64,000 nucleotides of DNA, taken from JBCCOW01 sp038749105 (GTDB lineage: Bacteria; Planctomycetota; Phycisphaerae; Phycisphaerales; Phycisphaeraceae). The notes below the pieces were generated by a model. The model was not told the origin of the DNA. It saw nothing but the letters and a program-made list of their open reading frames with translations, and searched no databases. Below are positions 1 to 8,785 of this stretch, one piece after another. The translations under genes were made by a program, and so were the position numbers. Location of the stretch: the NCBI GenBank assembly GCA_038749105.1, contig JBCDIM010000007.1:21370-85369 (forward strand). The letters are read 5' to 3'. Numbering within the stretch: the stretch's first letter is position 1; every line of letters starts with the position of its first letter.

Positions 1-12
1 GGAGTACGCCCG

Positions 13-1407
13 ATGAACCCCGCCGCCGAATACGCCCCCACCCCCGCCCGCCTCGACTGGTGGCTCAACGCCCGGCTGGGCGTGTCCTACCACTGGGGCC
101 TCTACTCCATCGCCGCCCGCGGGGAGTGGGTGCGCTCCAAGGAGCAGATGTCGCTCGCGGACTATCAGCCCTACTTCGATGGCTTCACCGCCGACCGCTA
201 CGACCCCCGCGCTTGGGCCGAGGCCGCCAAGGCCATGGGCGCGGGCTACGGCATCCTGACGACCAAACACCACGACGGCTTCTGCCTCTTCGACTCCCAG
301 CTCACCGACTACACCTCGGTCCACAGCCCCGCCGGCCGAGACCTGGTCCGCGAGTACGTCGAGGCCTTCGCCGACGCGGGCCTGCGGGTCGGGCTCTACT
401 ACTCGCTGGTCGATTGGCGTCACCCCGGCTGCCCCGCTTTCGGCGACCGACAGCACCCGCTCCGACGCGACGCCTACCTCAAAGGCCAGGCCCACGACTG
501 GGACCGCTACGTCGAGTACATGCACGGCCAGGTCCGCGAGCTGCTCACGAACTACGGCACCATCGACCTGCTGCTCTTCGACTTCTCCTACTACGAGTAC
601 ACCGGCGAGAAGTGGAAGGCCGCCGAGCTGGTCGAGATGATCCGGTCGCTGCAGCCCGACCTCGTGCTCAACGATCGGCTTTCTTCTGCGGCGGCCGGCA
701 ACATGAAGGCCGCCGACCCGCCGCCGTGGGCCGGGGACTTCGACACCTGTGAGCTCAACTCGCCGCATGGCGCGATGCGCAACGCCCACGGCCAACGTGT
801 GCCCTGGGACCTCTGGATCACGCAGACCAACAGCTGGTCGTCCCACGACGGCGACCGCGAGGCGAAGACCGCGCCCGACATCATCCGCGCCCTGATCAAC
901 TGCGTATCCAAGTCGGGCAACCTGACCCTGAACTTCGCGCCCACCGCACGCGGTGAGCTGCTCGCCGACGCCATCGCTCTGCAGGACCAGGTCGGGCAGT
1001 GGCTCAAGGTCAACGCGGCGTCCGTCTATGGCTGCGGTGCCGCCGACCTCGAACGCCCCGACTGGGGCCGATGGACTCTCTCCGCCGACGGCAAGACGCT
1101 GTACGCCCACATCACCGAGCAACCGATGGGCCACCTCACGCTCCGTGGCCTCCGCGGCAAGGTGCGCAACCCCCGTCTGCTCACCACGGGCCACGAGGCG
1201 GTCGTCGGCGACTTCTGGAACCCCAACGTCCAGACCTTCGGCGAGCCCGACGACCTGTTTCTCAACCTCCGCCGGCCGATCCAGGCGACCTACCGCATAC
1301 CCGACCCGGTCGACACGGTCGTCGCTCTTGAGGTCGTCCCCGAGGCAGAACAGGCCCAGGTCCGGGCCGAGCAGACCCGAGACCCCAGCCTGCGGGTGGT
1401 CTTCTGA
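13..1407 (+). CDS. GH29-like alpha-L-fucosidase
   Basis: This is a probable exo-glycosidase that removes alpha-L-fucose from glycans. The 464-residue protein has the GH29 barrel pattern: HWGLYS near residue 28, a 'GxxYGILTTKHHDGFCLF' strand around residues 76-93, RVGLYYSLVDW at 125-135, and IDLLLFDF at 184-191. In the last of these, D190 sits where the family nucleophile Asp is expected (usual form WFDG). A GGAG at positions 1-4 lies 8 nt before the ATG and supports this start. No signal peptide is visible, so the enzyme is probably cytoplasmic or exported by an unrecognised route. The C-terminal third (after about residue 330) resembles the small beta-sandwich that follows the barrel. The substrate could be fucosylated or sulfated marine polysaccharide fragments, but that is inference. 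The acid/base residue cannot be assigned by eye. Confidence 0.87.
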   Translation: MNPAAEYAPTPARLDWWLNARLGVSYHWGLYSIAARGEWVRSKEQMSLADYQPYFDGFTADRYDPRAWAEAAKAMGAGYGILTTKHHDGFCLFDSQLTDYTSVHSPAGRDLVREYVEAFADAGLRVGLYYSLVDWRHPGCPAFGDRQHPLRRDAYLKGQAHDWDRYVEYMHGQVRELLTNYGTIDLLLFDFSYYEYTGEKWKAAELVEMIRSLQPDLVLNDRLSSAAAGNMKAADPPPWAGDFDTCELNSPHGAMRNAHGQRVPWDLWITQTNSWSSHDGDREAKTAPDIIRALINCVSKSGNLTLNFAPTARGELLADAIALQDQVGQWLKVNAASVYGCGAADLERPDWGRWTLSADGKTLYAHITEQPMGHLTLRGLRGKVRNPRLLTTGHEAVVGDFWNPNVQTFGEPDDLFLNLRRPIQATYRIPDPVDTVVALEVVPEAEQAQVRAEQTRDPSLRVVF

Positions 1408-1467
1408 GTCAGGGCTTGGCTCGCACTTCGCCCTCGCAAGGCCCGCCCGCACACCGATACCGCCCGC

Positions 1468-1486
1468 CCGGGCCGACACGGCCCGG
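1468..1486. terminator. GC-rich hairpin after the fucosidase gene
   Basis: An 8-bp perfect stem (CCGGGCCG / CGGCCCGG) with a 3-nt loop sits about 60 bp after the GH29 stop and 7 bp before the -10-like box of the next gene. There is no T-tract, so it is at best a weak or factor-assisted terminator. Confidence 0.35.
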
Positions 1487-1493
1487 CTCGCCC

Positions 1494-1499
1494 TAAACT
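1494..1499 (+). promoter_or_regulatory. -10-like box for a leaderless M16 peptidase mRNA
   Basis: TAAACT ends exactly 6 nt before the M16 ATG, leaving no room for a ribosome binding site. This is the geometry of a leaderless transcript. No good -35 box is visible. The same TAAACT precedes the genes at 20576 and 21870. Confidence 0.45.
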
Positions 1500-1505
1500 G
1501 CTCGC

Positions 1506-2726
1506 ATGCCCATCACCTTCAAGCAGCACACGTTCCCCAACGGCCTGACCGTCCTCGCCGAGGCCGACCCGGACGCCCACACCTCGGCCGTCGGCTTCTA
1601 CGTCAAGACCGGGGCCCGCGACGAGACCGCCCCGCTCATGGGCGTCTCCCACTTCCTCGAGCACATGATGTTCAAGGGCACCGCCCGCCGCTCGGCCGAG
1701 GACGTCAACCGCGAGTTCGACGAGCTCGGCGCCGACTACAACGCCTTTACGTCCCACGAGCAGACCGTCTACTACGCCCACGTCCTGCCCGAGTACCTGC
1801 CGCGGGCCGTCGACCTGCTCGGCGACATGCTCCGGCCGGCCCTGCGCACGGACGACTTCGACATGGAGAAGAAGGTCATCCTTGAGGAGATCGGGATGTA
1901 CGACGACCGCCCCGAGTGGCGCCTGCAGGACACGCTGCTCGAGTCCTACTTCGGGCAGCACCCGCTGGGCTATCGCGTGCTCGGGACCAACGACACGATC
2001 ACCGCCCTGACCGCCGACCAGATGCGGACCTACTTCGAGCACCGCTACAGCCCCGACAACATCGTCGTGGCCTTGGCGGGCAAGCTCGACTGGGACGCGA
2101 CCCTGGCCGACCTCGAAACGCTGTGCGGCGGTTGGAAACCGACCGGGGCCGACCGCCCGCCGTCCGACGTGCCGGTGCAGACCCACGAACAGGACATGAC
2201 GGATGAACGCGTCAACCGCCACTACCTCGCAACGCTCCTGCCCGCTCCCTCGGCCCAGGACGAGCTCCGCTACGCCGCCCGCGTGCTCGGCGACCTCATC
2301 GGCGACGACGACGGCTCCCGCCTCTACTGGGCCCTGATCGAGCCCGGCCTCGCCGACGAGGCCAGCTTCTCGTTCATGCCCATGGACCACGCCGGGGCGT
2401 ACATGGCCTTCCTGACCTGCGACCCCGACAAGGCCAAGCCCGTTGAGGAGACGCTGCTCGCCGAGCTCGCCAAGGTGAAGGACACGCTCAAGGCCGGCGA
2501 GATCACCCGGGCGGTGAACAAGCTCGCCACCTCCGTCACGCTCCGCGGCGAACGCCCCGCCGGCCGCATGCACCGCCTCGGCGGCGAATGGCTTTACCGC
2601 CAGCGCTTCATCCCCCTCGAAGACGACCTCGCCCGGCTGCAGGCGGTCACCCTCGACGAGGTCGTCGCCGTCCTCGACGCCTTCCCGCTGGAGCCCCGCA
2701 CAACGCTGCGTCTTGGTCCTACTTGA
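1506..2726 (+). CDS. M16 family zinc metallopeptidase (pitrilysin/insulinase type)
   Basis: This is a zinc endopeptidase related to mitochondrial processing peptidase and the bacterial PqqL/YmxG-like proteases. The inverted zinc motif HxxEH is at residues 49-53 (HFLEH), preceded by the typical GVSH. A downstream acidic segment (EEIGMYDDRPEW, about residues 125-136) supplies the expected third metal ligand region. The 406-residue length matches a single M16A+M16C half, so the active enzyme is probably a dimer. No signal peptide is seen. The start is supported by the family N-terminus ('...FPNGLTVL') and by the TAAACT box 6 nt upstream. In the first half, the basic/aromatic pattern FNAFTSHEQTVYY-like (residues about 78-90) matches family members. 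It is likely to degrade peptides in the cytoplasm or periphery, and no partner gene is adjacent. Confidence 0.92.
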   Translation: MPITFKQHTFPNGLTVLAEADPDAHTSAVGFYVKTGARDETAPLMGVSHFLEHMMFKGTARRSAEDVNREFDELGADYNAFTSHEQTVYYAHVLPEYLPRAVDLLGDMLRPALRTDDFDMEKKVILEEIGMYDDRPEWRLQDTLLESYFGQHPLGYRVLGTNDTITALTADQMRTYFEHRYSPDNIVVALAGKLDWDATLADLETLCGGWKPTGADRPPSDVPVQTHEQDMTDERVNRHYLATLLPAPSAQDELRYAARVLGDLIGDDDGSRLYWALIEPGLADEASFSFMPMDHAGAYMAFLTCDPDKAKPVEETLLAELAKVKDTLKAGEITRAVNKLATSVTLRGERPAGRMHRLGGEWLYRQRFIPLEDDLARLQAVTLDEVVAVLDAFPLEPRTTLRLGPT

Positions 2727-2741
2727 GTCTCCGTAGCTCGG

Positions 2742-2918
2742 ATATCACAGAGATTTGCAGACGCAGAGACACGGAAGTGTTTTGTCCACAGATGGACAGG
2801 ATGAGACAGGATTTGGAAACACAGTATTGGTGATGATGTGTTTTCTTCCACCCTGTTTCATCGTCCTTATCTGTGGACTTTTTTCCTGAGTCTCTGAGTC
2901 TCCAAACCTCTGTGATAT
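2742..2918. repeat. 177-bp imperfect inverted repeat, 'cacagag'-type dispersed element
   Basis: The spacer before the ribB gene is almost entirely a long interrupted palindrome. The outer arms are perfect over 11 bp (ATATCACAGAG at 2742-2752 and its complement at 2908-2918). Inner perfect arms GTCCACAGAT (2784-2793) pair with 2869-2878, and a third imperfect pair lies at about 2794-2810/2852-2866. The base composition is much more A+T-rich than the surroundings. The CACAGAG/CAGAGAC wording is familiar from dispersed intergenic repeats in environmental bacterial genomes. I see no ORF or transposase in it, so it could be a non-autonomous element. Its right end lies about 20 bp before the ribB start, so it must also contain or displace that gene's promoter. 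Confidence 0.75.
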
Positions 2919-2937
2919 AAACGCCCCTCCCCAAACC

Positions 2938-4125
2938 ATGAATCCCATCCCCGACATCCTCGACGACCTCCGCCAGGGCAAGATCGTGCTGCTCATCGAC
3001 GACGAGCAGCGCGAGAATGAGGGCGACCTCATTGCGGCGGCGGAGCACGCGACGCCGGATGTCGTGAACTTCATGCTCCGGGAGGGGCGGGGGATGCTGT
3101 TCGCGTCGCTCGACGGAGCCGGGTGTGATCGGCTGGACCTGCCCCCGCAGGCTGCGGTCAACACCAGCCAGCGCACCACGGCCTACACCATCACGGTGGA
3201 CGCGGCGGACCGCCATGGCGTGACCACGGGCGTCTCCGCCGGGGACCGCTCGACCACGATCCAACTGCTCGCCGACCCCACAGCCACCCCGGCCGACTTC
3301 GATCGGCCCGGCCACATCCAGCCGCTCCGGGCCCGCGACGGCGGCGTCCTGGTCCGCACCGGTCACACGGAGGCCAGCGTCGACCTCTGCCGGCTCGCCG
3401 GGCTCGCCCCCGCTGCGGTCGGGATCGAGGTCATGAACGCCGACGGCAGCATGGCCCGGGCCGACGACCTCCGGCAGCTCGCCGAGACGCACGGCCTGCG
3501 CATGTGCAGCGTCGATGACGTCATCGCCTACCGCCTCGAACGCGACCGCCTCATCGAACGCGTGGCCGAGCAGCCGTTCACGAACGACCTGGGGACCTTC
3601 GACCTGATCGCGTACCGCTCGGCGGTCGACCCGATGCCGCACGTCGTGCTGACCTGCGGCGGGCTGGGCAAGCATGACCGCGGGTTGGACCACTGTGCCG
3701 AGCGGGACGAGCCCGTGCTGGTCCGGATGCACTCGCAGAACTTGCTGACGGATGTGTTTGGTGACGCCCGGGACCCACGCCAGCAGCCGCTGCGGACCGC
3801 GATGCGGATGATCCAGGAACGCGGCTGCGGGGCGATCGTGTACCTGCGTCACGAGGGCATGGGCCGGGGGCTCGTGAAGCACTTACAGACCGACACCCGG
3901 GCGGGCCAGGACGACCCGGACCGGCCGCGCTTCGGGCAGAGCAGCCCCTCGCCGGGCCCGGACTCCAGCCGGAACCAGATGGACTACGGCATCGGCTCGC
4001 AGGTGTTGCGCGACCTGGGCATCCGTCGGCTCGAGCTGATCACAGACCACCCGTTCACGCCGACCGCCCTGTCGGGCTTCGGGCTAAGCATCGAGCGGTT
4101 CGTGCCGATCTCATCGGCCGAGTAA
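2938..4125 (+). CDS. ribB: 3,4-dihydroxy-2-butanone 4-phosphate synthase fused to a degenerate GTP cyclohydrolase II domain (RibBX-like)
   Basis: The N-terminal half (about residues 1-205) is a good RibB domain, which converts ribulose 5-phosphate to the four-carbon riboflavin precursor. It has the acidic loop DDEQRENEGDL (residues 21-31), the RTGHTEASVDL motif (140-150) and the HIQPLRAR strand (126-133). The C-terminal half (about 210-395) aligns by eye with GTP cyclohydrolase II but has lost its chemistry. The three zinc cysteines of the usual 'HSECLTGDVFGSLRCDCG' segment are replaced: N268, D279 and R281 stand at their places. The 'QEGRGIGL' loop reads HEGMGRGL, and the 'TNNPxK' end reads TDHPFTP. 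I infer that only the RibB activity remains and that a separate GTP cyclohydrolase exists elsewhere. Such RibB proteins with an inactive RibA-like half are known in other bacteria. No FMN riboswitch is visible upstream. Confidence 0.9.
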   Translation: MNPIPDILDDLRQGKIVLLIDDEQRENEGDLIAAAEHATPDVVNFMLREGRGMLFASLDGAGCDRLDLPPQAAVNTSQRTTAYTITVDAADRHGVTTGVSAGDRSTTIQLLADPTATPADFDRPGHIQPLRARDGGVLVRTGHTEASVDLCRLAGLAPAAVGIEVMNADGSMARADDLRQLAETHGLRMCSVDDVIAYRLERDRLIERVAEQPFTNDLGTFDLIAYRSAVDPMPHVVLTCGGLGKHDRGLDHCAERDEPVLVRMHSQNLLTDVFGDARDPRQQPLRTAMRMIQERGCGAIVYLRHEGMGRGLVKHLQTDTRAGQDDPDRPRFGQSSPSPGPDSSRNQMDYGIGSQVLRDLGIRRLELITDHPFTPTALSGFGLSIERFVPISSAE

Positions 4126-4161
4126 CAGACGCCCCCAGCAGCGGGTGACGATGACCTGATA

Positions 4162-4219
4162 CAGCGATAGCCGCTGCAGATGGGTGTCCGCAGCTTCTGG
4201 GCGATAGCCGTGATCGCTG
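4162..4219. terminator. possible bidirectional hairpin between convergent genes
   Basis: Between the convergent ribB and RRM genes, CAGCGAT (4162-4168) pairs with ATCGCTG (4213-4219), and inside it GCTGC (4173-4177) pairs with GCAGC (4190-4194). No T-tract follows. This is a weak candidate only. Confidence 0.25.
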
Positions 4220-4222
4220 GGG

Positions 4223-4657
4223 TCAGTTCTCGTCGGCCCGTCGGTAACCGCTGTAGCCGCCGGCGGAGGTCTCTTCGCCGGCGACGCTGTCGTCGGAGCC
4301 GCTGGAGCCGACGCCGGCGCGTTCGTAGCGGCGATAGCCGCCTTCCTGCGTGGCGGGGCTGCCGGGGGAGACCGCAGTGGTGGAGGCGTATTTGCCGTTG
4401 TCCTTTCCGGAGCCTCGGGGGCGGGCCTCGTTCATGGTCAGCGGTCGGCCGTTGAAGGGCTTGCCGGCGAGTTCTTCGATGGCCTTGAGCCCGGCCTCGC
4501 GGTCGGCCATTTCGACGAAGCCGAAACCGCGGCTACGGCCGGTCTCACGGTCAAAAACGATCGCGGTCTTGATCACTTCGCCATAGGGGGCGAATAAGCT
4601 CGCCAGGTCGTCCGCAGACGTGGCGTAGGGGAGGTTTCCGATGTAAATGTTAATCAC
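4223..4657 (-). CDS. RNA recognition motif (RRM) RNA-binding protein
   Basis: A single RRM fills the first 80 residues or so. RNP2 is IYIGNLPY and RNP1 is RGFGFVEM, both with intact aromatics, followed by a low-complexity Gly/Ser/Tyr/Arg-rich tail (GGYRRYERAG, GGYSGYRR). This is the layout of the cold-inducible Rbp proteins of cyanobacteria, also common in planctomycetes. The likely role is RNA chaperoning or mRNA binding in the cytoplasm. I start it at the GTG at 4657, so the protein opens with (M)INIYIGNLPY as the family does. A longer frame upstream to 4720 adds residues that look non-coding. The roughly 260-bp leader has a small hairpin (GGGGCA 4785-4790 / TGCCCC 4797-4802), and cold-type regulation through the 5' UTR is possible but unproven. 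Confidence 0.87.
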   Translation of the reverse strand: MINIYIGNLPYATSADDLASLFAPYGEVIKTAIVFDRETGRSRGFGFVEMADREAGLKAIEELAGKPFNGRPLTMNEARPRGSGKDNGKYASTTAVSPGSPATQEGGYRRYERAGVGSSGSDDSVAGEETSAGGYSGYRRADEN

Positions 4658-4918
4658 GGTCTGTGATCCGTTCTGAGATACCCAGGAAGAGAACGACTGA
4701 CCACGGGCCGTCTGGGTCAACGGCTGTCGGGATCAAAGCAGGCCGGTGCAGGGAGCACGGGCGATGGGTTGAGGACTTACTCATGGGGCACGCTCATGCC
4801 CCTTCCCCAACTAGACAGTACATCTCGCCCAAACAGCCGGCAAGACTGTTAACGGCGTTTTATTCACATTCCGATAGCTGCTGTCCACACAAGTGATACC
4901 TGGTAGACGGCTTAGGGT

Positions 4919-7900
4919 TCAACTCAGGAGCTGCTCGAGGTCTTCCCGGCTGAGGTTCGACAGCAGGTTCTGCTCGCCGCCCACGATGGCGTCGGCCAGC
5001 TCGCGTTTGCGGGCCTGGAGCTCGAGGATCCGCTGCTCGACGGTGTCCTCGCAGATCAGACGGTAGGCGAAGACCGGATTGGTCTGCCCGATGCGGTGGG
5101 CCCGGTCGATGGCCTGAGCCTCGACGGCGGGGTTCCACCACGGGTCCAGGATGAACACATACTCGGCCGCGGTCAGGTTGAGCCCGACGCCGCCGGCCTT
5201 GAGCGAGATCAGGAAGACCTGCAGGTCGGGGTCTTCTTGGAACTGCTGGACGATCTGCTTGCGGTTGCGGGTCTGCCCGTCGAGGTAGGCGTAGCGGACG
5301 CCGAGGGTGTCCAGGCGGTCGCGGACCAGCCCGAGCATAGTGGTGAACTGGGAGAAGACCAGGGCCTTGGAGCCGGAGTCGATGATGTCGGCCAGTCGGC
5401 GTTCGAGCTCGTCGAGCTTGGCCGAGGCGATCGCGGGGTCGGGGTCCTGGAGGATCCCGGTGAGGTTCTGGCGGTCGATGAGCCCGGGGTGGCAAGCGGC
5501 CTGGCGGAGGCGGAGCAGGGCCTCGAGGACCATGAACGAGGCCTTGCCGAGGCCCTGGGACGCCTGGGGTTCCCCGGCGTCGCTTCCGGGGGCGGGGGCG
5601 GCGGCCTGGGCGTCGAGGCGTTTGGCGAGGGTGCCGCGGTAGTAGTCCCGGAGCTGGTTGTAGAGCTTGCGTTGTGCGGGCTCCATCTCGCAGACGATGG
5701 TCTGCTCGGTCTTCTGGGGGAGGTCAGTGAGGACCTGCTGCTTGGTGCGGCGGAGGATGAACGGGCGCAGGGCCTTAGCGGTCTGGACCAGCGGATCGGC
5801 GGGGGGCGGGGCCTGGGTTGGGTCGATCAGCTCGTCCTCATCGTCATCGGTGAGTTCGATACGGCGGGGGTTGATGGGCTCGAGGGGGGCTTCGCCTCGG
5901 CTGCGGATCAGGTCGCCGAACTTGCCGCTGCTGCCGAGCATGCCGGGGTTGAGGAACTCGACGATGGACCAGAGGTCGCCGAGGTGGTTCTCGACGGGGG
6001 TGCCGGTGAGGGCGAGGCGGTGGCGGGCCTTGAGCAGCCGGGCGGCCTTGGCGGACTGGGACTGGGGGTTCTTGATGGCCTGGGCCTCGTCGAGGACGGC
6101 GTAGTCGAAGTCGAGGGTGGAAAGGTGCTCGATGTCGCGGCGCATCAGGCCGTAGGACGTGACGATCAGGTCGTAGTCCTGGAGGTTGTCGCGGAGCTCA
6201 GCGCGTTCGGGGCCGGTGTAGCCGGCGACGCGGAGCTCGGGTGTGAAGTGCTGGGCCTCGTCGATCCAATTGAAGATGACCGAACGGGGGACGACGATGA
6301 TGGACGGCAGGTGGGGCAGCGCCTGGCCGTTGCCTTCGGAACCGTTACTGTTGCCGTTGCTGGCGGAAGGGGCGGGTGGGGCGTTGAGGGCGGCGAGCTT
6401 GCGGTTCTGGAGCATCGCCAGGACCTGGATGGTTTTGCCGAGGCCCATGTCGTCGGCGAGGATGCCGCCCATGCCGAACCAGCGGAGGAAGTCCATCCAG
6501 CCGAGCCCGAAGCGTTGGTAGCTGCGGAGCTCGCCCTGGAAGGGGCCGTTGGGGTCAAGCGGGTTGATGCCGTCGAAGGCGTGGAGGCGTTTGCGGGCGT
6601 CGGCGAAGGCCTGGTCGAAGCTGATGAGTTCCTGATCGTTGAGGAGGGTGTCGAGCAGGGCCGCTTGTGAAGAGCGGAAGCGGAGGTGGTCGCCCTCGAT
6701 GCGGGCGAGGCTGGTCAGGAGGCCGTGCTCAGCAAGCCACTGCTGGGGGAGCAGGCCCTGGGAGCCGTCGCCGAGCTCGATCATGGTGCGGCCGGCGCGG
6801 GCGGCGGCGAGGACCTCGGGGAGGGAGATCTCCTGTTCTTCGCCGTCGTCGCGCTTGAACTTGACGCCGCCGCGGAGCTCGAACCAGTCGATGCCGGAGG
6901 TGATGGAGAGGGACGGCGGGCCCGCGGTGCGGATGGCCTGCTGGTCGGCGAGGACCTGCCAGCCGCGTTCGATGAGGTCGCCAACGACATAGGGGACGTG
7001 CTTGATGGGGACCAGGAGGGTGTCCTGGGTGGGGCTGGCGATGGGGCGGAGGCCGAGGGACGAGGTGATGCCGATGGCGTCGCGTTCGGAGCGGCGGTCG
7101 CGTCGGATGAGCCGGCCGGTGTCGGTGGTGGCTTCGGTCAGCTCGGCGTCGCCGGGTTCGGTGTCGTCCGTCTCGGTCTCGGTCTGGATCTCGGTGGTGG
7201 GCTCGGTGAGGACTTCGGTCGCGGTATCGGAATCGGCGGCGGCTTCCGTGACGGGCTCGGTGGTCTCGGCGGTGTCTTCGGTGGGGTCGTCGTCTTCGCC
7301 GGGTGGGGTGGCGTTGCCGATGGTGACGAACCGGCCGGGCTGGGAGGGGTTGATGGGCTCGTCGGCGTAGATGAACGAGAGCCGGCCGAGCAGGTGGCTC
7401 TTGGCGGTGGTGGGGGCCAGGGCGATGGGCTGGACGGACTGGGCGGAGCCGGGGCTGAAGAGTTCGAGCCGGGGGACGGGCTTGAGGCGTTGTTCGGATC
7501 GGCCGACGCCGTCGGGCAGGTCGATCTCGGGCAGCTGGGGCAGCATGTAGAGGCGTTCGAGGAAGCGCGGCAGGTCGGCGTCTTCCACGCGGAAGCCCGA
7601 GGCGTCGGCCTCGTCGTCGGCGTAGCGATCGCGGCGGTCGCGGAACTGGCTGACCCAGCGGAAGGCGTCGTGGTCGTCGAACGCGGAGGCCTGGCCCTCG
7701 TGGATGATCAGGCCGTCGGTCCCGCCCAGGACGAGGTCGGGCGTGGCGACGGCCAGCGGCTTGCCCTCACGGCGGAGCTGCATGTCGACCCAGAGGTGGC
7801 CCTCCCGTTCTTCGCCGACCAGCCAGGCGGTCCAGGGCTGGTCCTTGCCGGTGCGTCCGCGGTCCCAGGTCAGGGGGGTCTCTTCGCCGTCGGTCTCGGT

Positions 7901-8680
7901 CTCGACGAAGGCGCGGCCGGTCTTGATCATGCGGCGGAGCAGGCGTCTGCGGGCGCCGGCGGCGACGCGGTACATGGCGTGGGACCGGGTGATCTCGAGG
8001 GCGTCGCTGGACTCGTGGGCGGTGACCCAGGTGGCGCCGACGAGCAGGGCGCAGAGCTCGCGGTCGGCGGGGTCGTCGAAGCCGCGGATGAGGTCGGGGC
8101 TGATCTTGAGGGGCTTGGTCTTGGACCAGCCGGAGCTGATCATGGCGCGTTGGCGGACCTCGATGACCAGGCCGTTGTGCCGAGCGGAGGGCTCGGGGAG
8201 GACGGTGTAGCAGACCTGGCGTTGGGCGGGGAAGACGGAGTCGCCCTGGACGGCGTGCTCGTCGGTGGCGGGCCGGAGCATGGAGAGCCGGCCGACCCAG
8301 TCGGGGTCTCGGCTCTGGATCGGACGATCAGACTCTTCGCGTTTGCGGGCCTTGGGTGGCCGGGGCTGGAGGGTGACCAGCTTGTTCCAGAGGTCGATGT
8401 CGTCGTCTTCGTCGGAGCGTTCGATGGTGACCAGCAGGGCCCAGATGTGGGGGCAGAACGCGCCGTCGAGGAAGGTCTCGCAGGTGCACTCGGCGACGGC
8501 GTGTCGGCCGTCCTCAGCGAGGGTGACCTCGTGCGGCGTGCCGTTGTCCATGACGGTGGCGGCGGCGAGGAGGCCCTCGGCGGGTTCGTGGCGTTGGACG
8601 TGGCCGCCGAGCTGGAGGGCCCGGCCTTTCATCCGGTCGGAGCCTTGGAAGAAGGGCGACCAGGCGGTGAGTTGAGACAT
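4919..8680 (-). CDS. SWIM-zinc-finger SNF2-family DNA-dependent ATPase
   Basis: This is a large cytoplasmic Swi2/Snf2-type motor of 1253 residues. The N-terminus has a SWIM zinc finger (C65-x-C67 ... C76-x-H78). The helicase core occupies about residues 725-1250: Walker A DDMGLGKT near 743, a DEAQ box near 865, TGTPVENHLGDLW, and in the C-terminal RecA lobe SLKAGGVGLNL and DPWWNPAVEAQAIDRAHRIGQ. All are intact, so it should hydrolyse ATP and translocate on DNA. Between them lies a Thr/Glu-rich low-complexity linker (about residues 465-515). I use the ATG at 8680 (GGGGAG just upstream) rather than a GTG 45 nt earlier. Bacterial members (HepA/RapA-like, YwqA/HelZ-like) are linked to transcription recycling or recombination, but the partner here is unknown. 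It follows yhhQ-fau on the same strand after a 105-bp gap. Confidence 0.93.
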   Translation of the reverse strand: MSQLTAWSPFFQGSDRMKGRALQLGGHVQRHEPAEGLLAAATVMDNGTPHEVTLAEDGRHAVAECTCETFLDGAFCPHIWALLVTIERSDEDDDIDLWNKLVTLQPRPPKARKREESDRPIQSRDPDWVGRLSMLRPATDEHAVQGDSVFPAQRQVCYTVLPEPSARHNGLVIEVRQRAMISSGWSKTKPLKISPDLIRGFDDPADRELCALLVGATWVTAHESSDALEITRSHAMYRVAAGARRRLLRRMIKTGRAFVETETDGEETPLTWDRGRTGKDQPWTAWLVGEEREGHLWVDMQLRREGKPLAVATPDLVLGGTDGLIIHEGQASAFDDHDAFRWVSQFRDRRDRYADDEADASGFRVEDADLPRFLERLYMLPQLPEIDLPDGVGRSEQRLKPVPRLELFSPGSAQSVQPIALAPTTAKSHLLGRLSFIYADEPINPSQPGRFVTIGNATPPGEDDDPTEDTAETTEPVTEAAADSDTATEVLTEPTTEIQTETETDDTEPGDAELTEATTDTGRLIRRDRRSERDAIGITSSLGLRPIASPTQDTLLVPIKHVPYVVGDLIERGWQVLADQQAIRTAGPPSLSITSGIDWFELRGGVKFKRDDGEEQEISLPEVLAAARAGRTMIELGDGSQGLLPQQWLAEHGLLTSLARIEGDHLRFRSSQAALLDTLLNDQELISFDQAFADARKRLHAFDGINPLDPNGPFQGELRSYQRFGLGWMDFLRWFGMGGILADDMGLGKTIQVLAMLQNRKLAALNAPPAPSASNGNSNGSEGNGQALPHLPSIIVVPRSVIFNWIDEAQHFTPELRVAGYTGPERAELRDNLQDYDLIVTSYGLMRRDIEHLSTLDFDYAVLDEAQAIKNPQSQSAKAARLLKARHRLALTGTPVENHLGDLWSIVEFLNPGMLGSSGKFGDLIRSRGEAPLEPINPRRIELTDDDEDELIDPTQAPPPADPLVQTAKALRPFILRRTKQQVLTDLPQKTEQTIVCEMEPAQRKLYNQLRDYYRGTLAKRLDAQAAAPAPGSDAGEPQASQGLGKASFMVLEALLRLRQAACHPGLIDRQNLTGILQDPDPAIASAKLDELERRLADIIDSGSKALVFSQFTTMLGLVRDRLDTLGVRYAYLDGQTRNRKQIVQQFQEDPDLQVFLISLKAGGVGLNLTAAEYVFILDPWWNPAVEAQAIDRAHRIGQTNPVFAYRLICEDTVEQRILELQARKRELADAIVGGEQNLLSNLSREDLEQLLS

Positions 8681-8785
8681 CAGCTCCCCATGCTGGGTAA
8701 GGGACTTGAACGACCCGCGCAACACGAAATCGCGGATCGATAAGGGTAAGCGAACCCACGCCGAAGGGCAATCCGCTGGCGTGTG

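Noticed and set aside
2727..2937. FMN riboswitch before the ribB gene
   Set aside because: The spacer is occupied by the inverted repeat; none of the conserved RFN element blocks is present.
8685..8720. tRNA-like T-arm (GTTCAAG) between fau and the SNF2 gene
   Set aside because: The 5-bp T-stem and the acceptor stem cannot be formed; no cloverleaf results.
5096..8743. Long plus-strand frames opposite the SNF2 gene
   Set aside because: They are Gly/Val/Asp/Glu-rich mirror frames; the minus strand carries complete helicase motifs.
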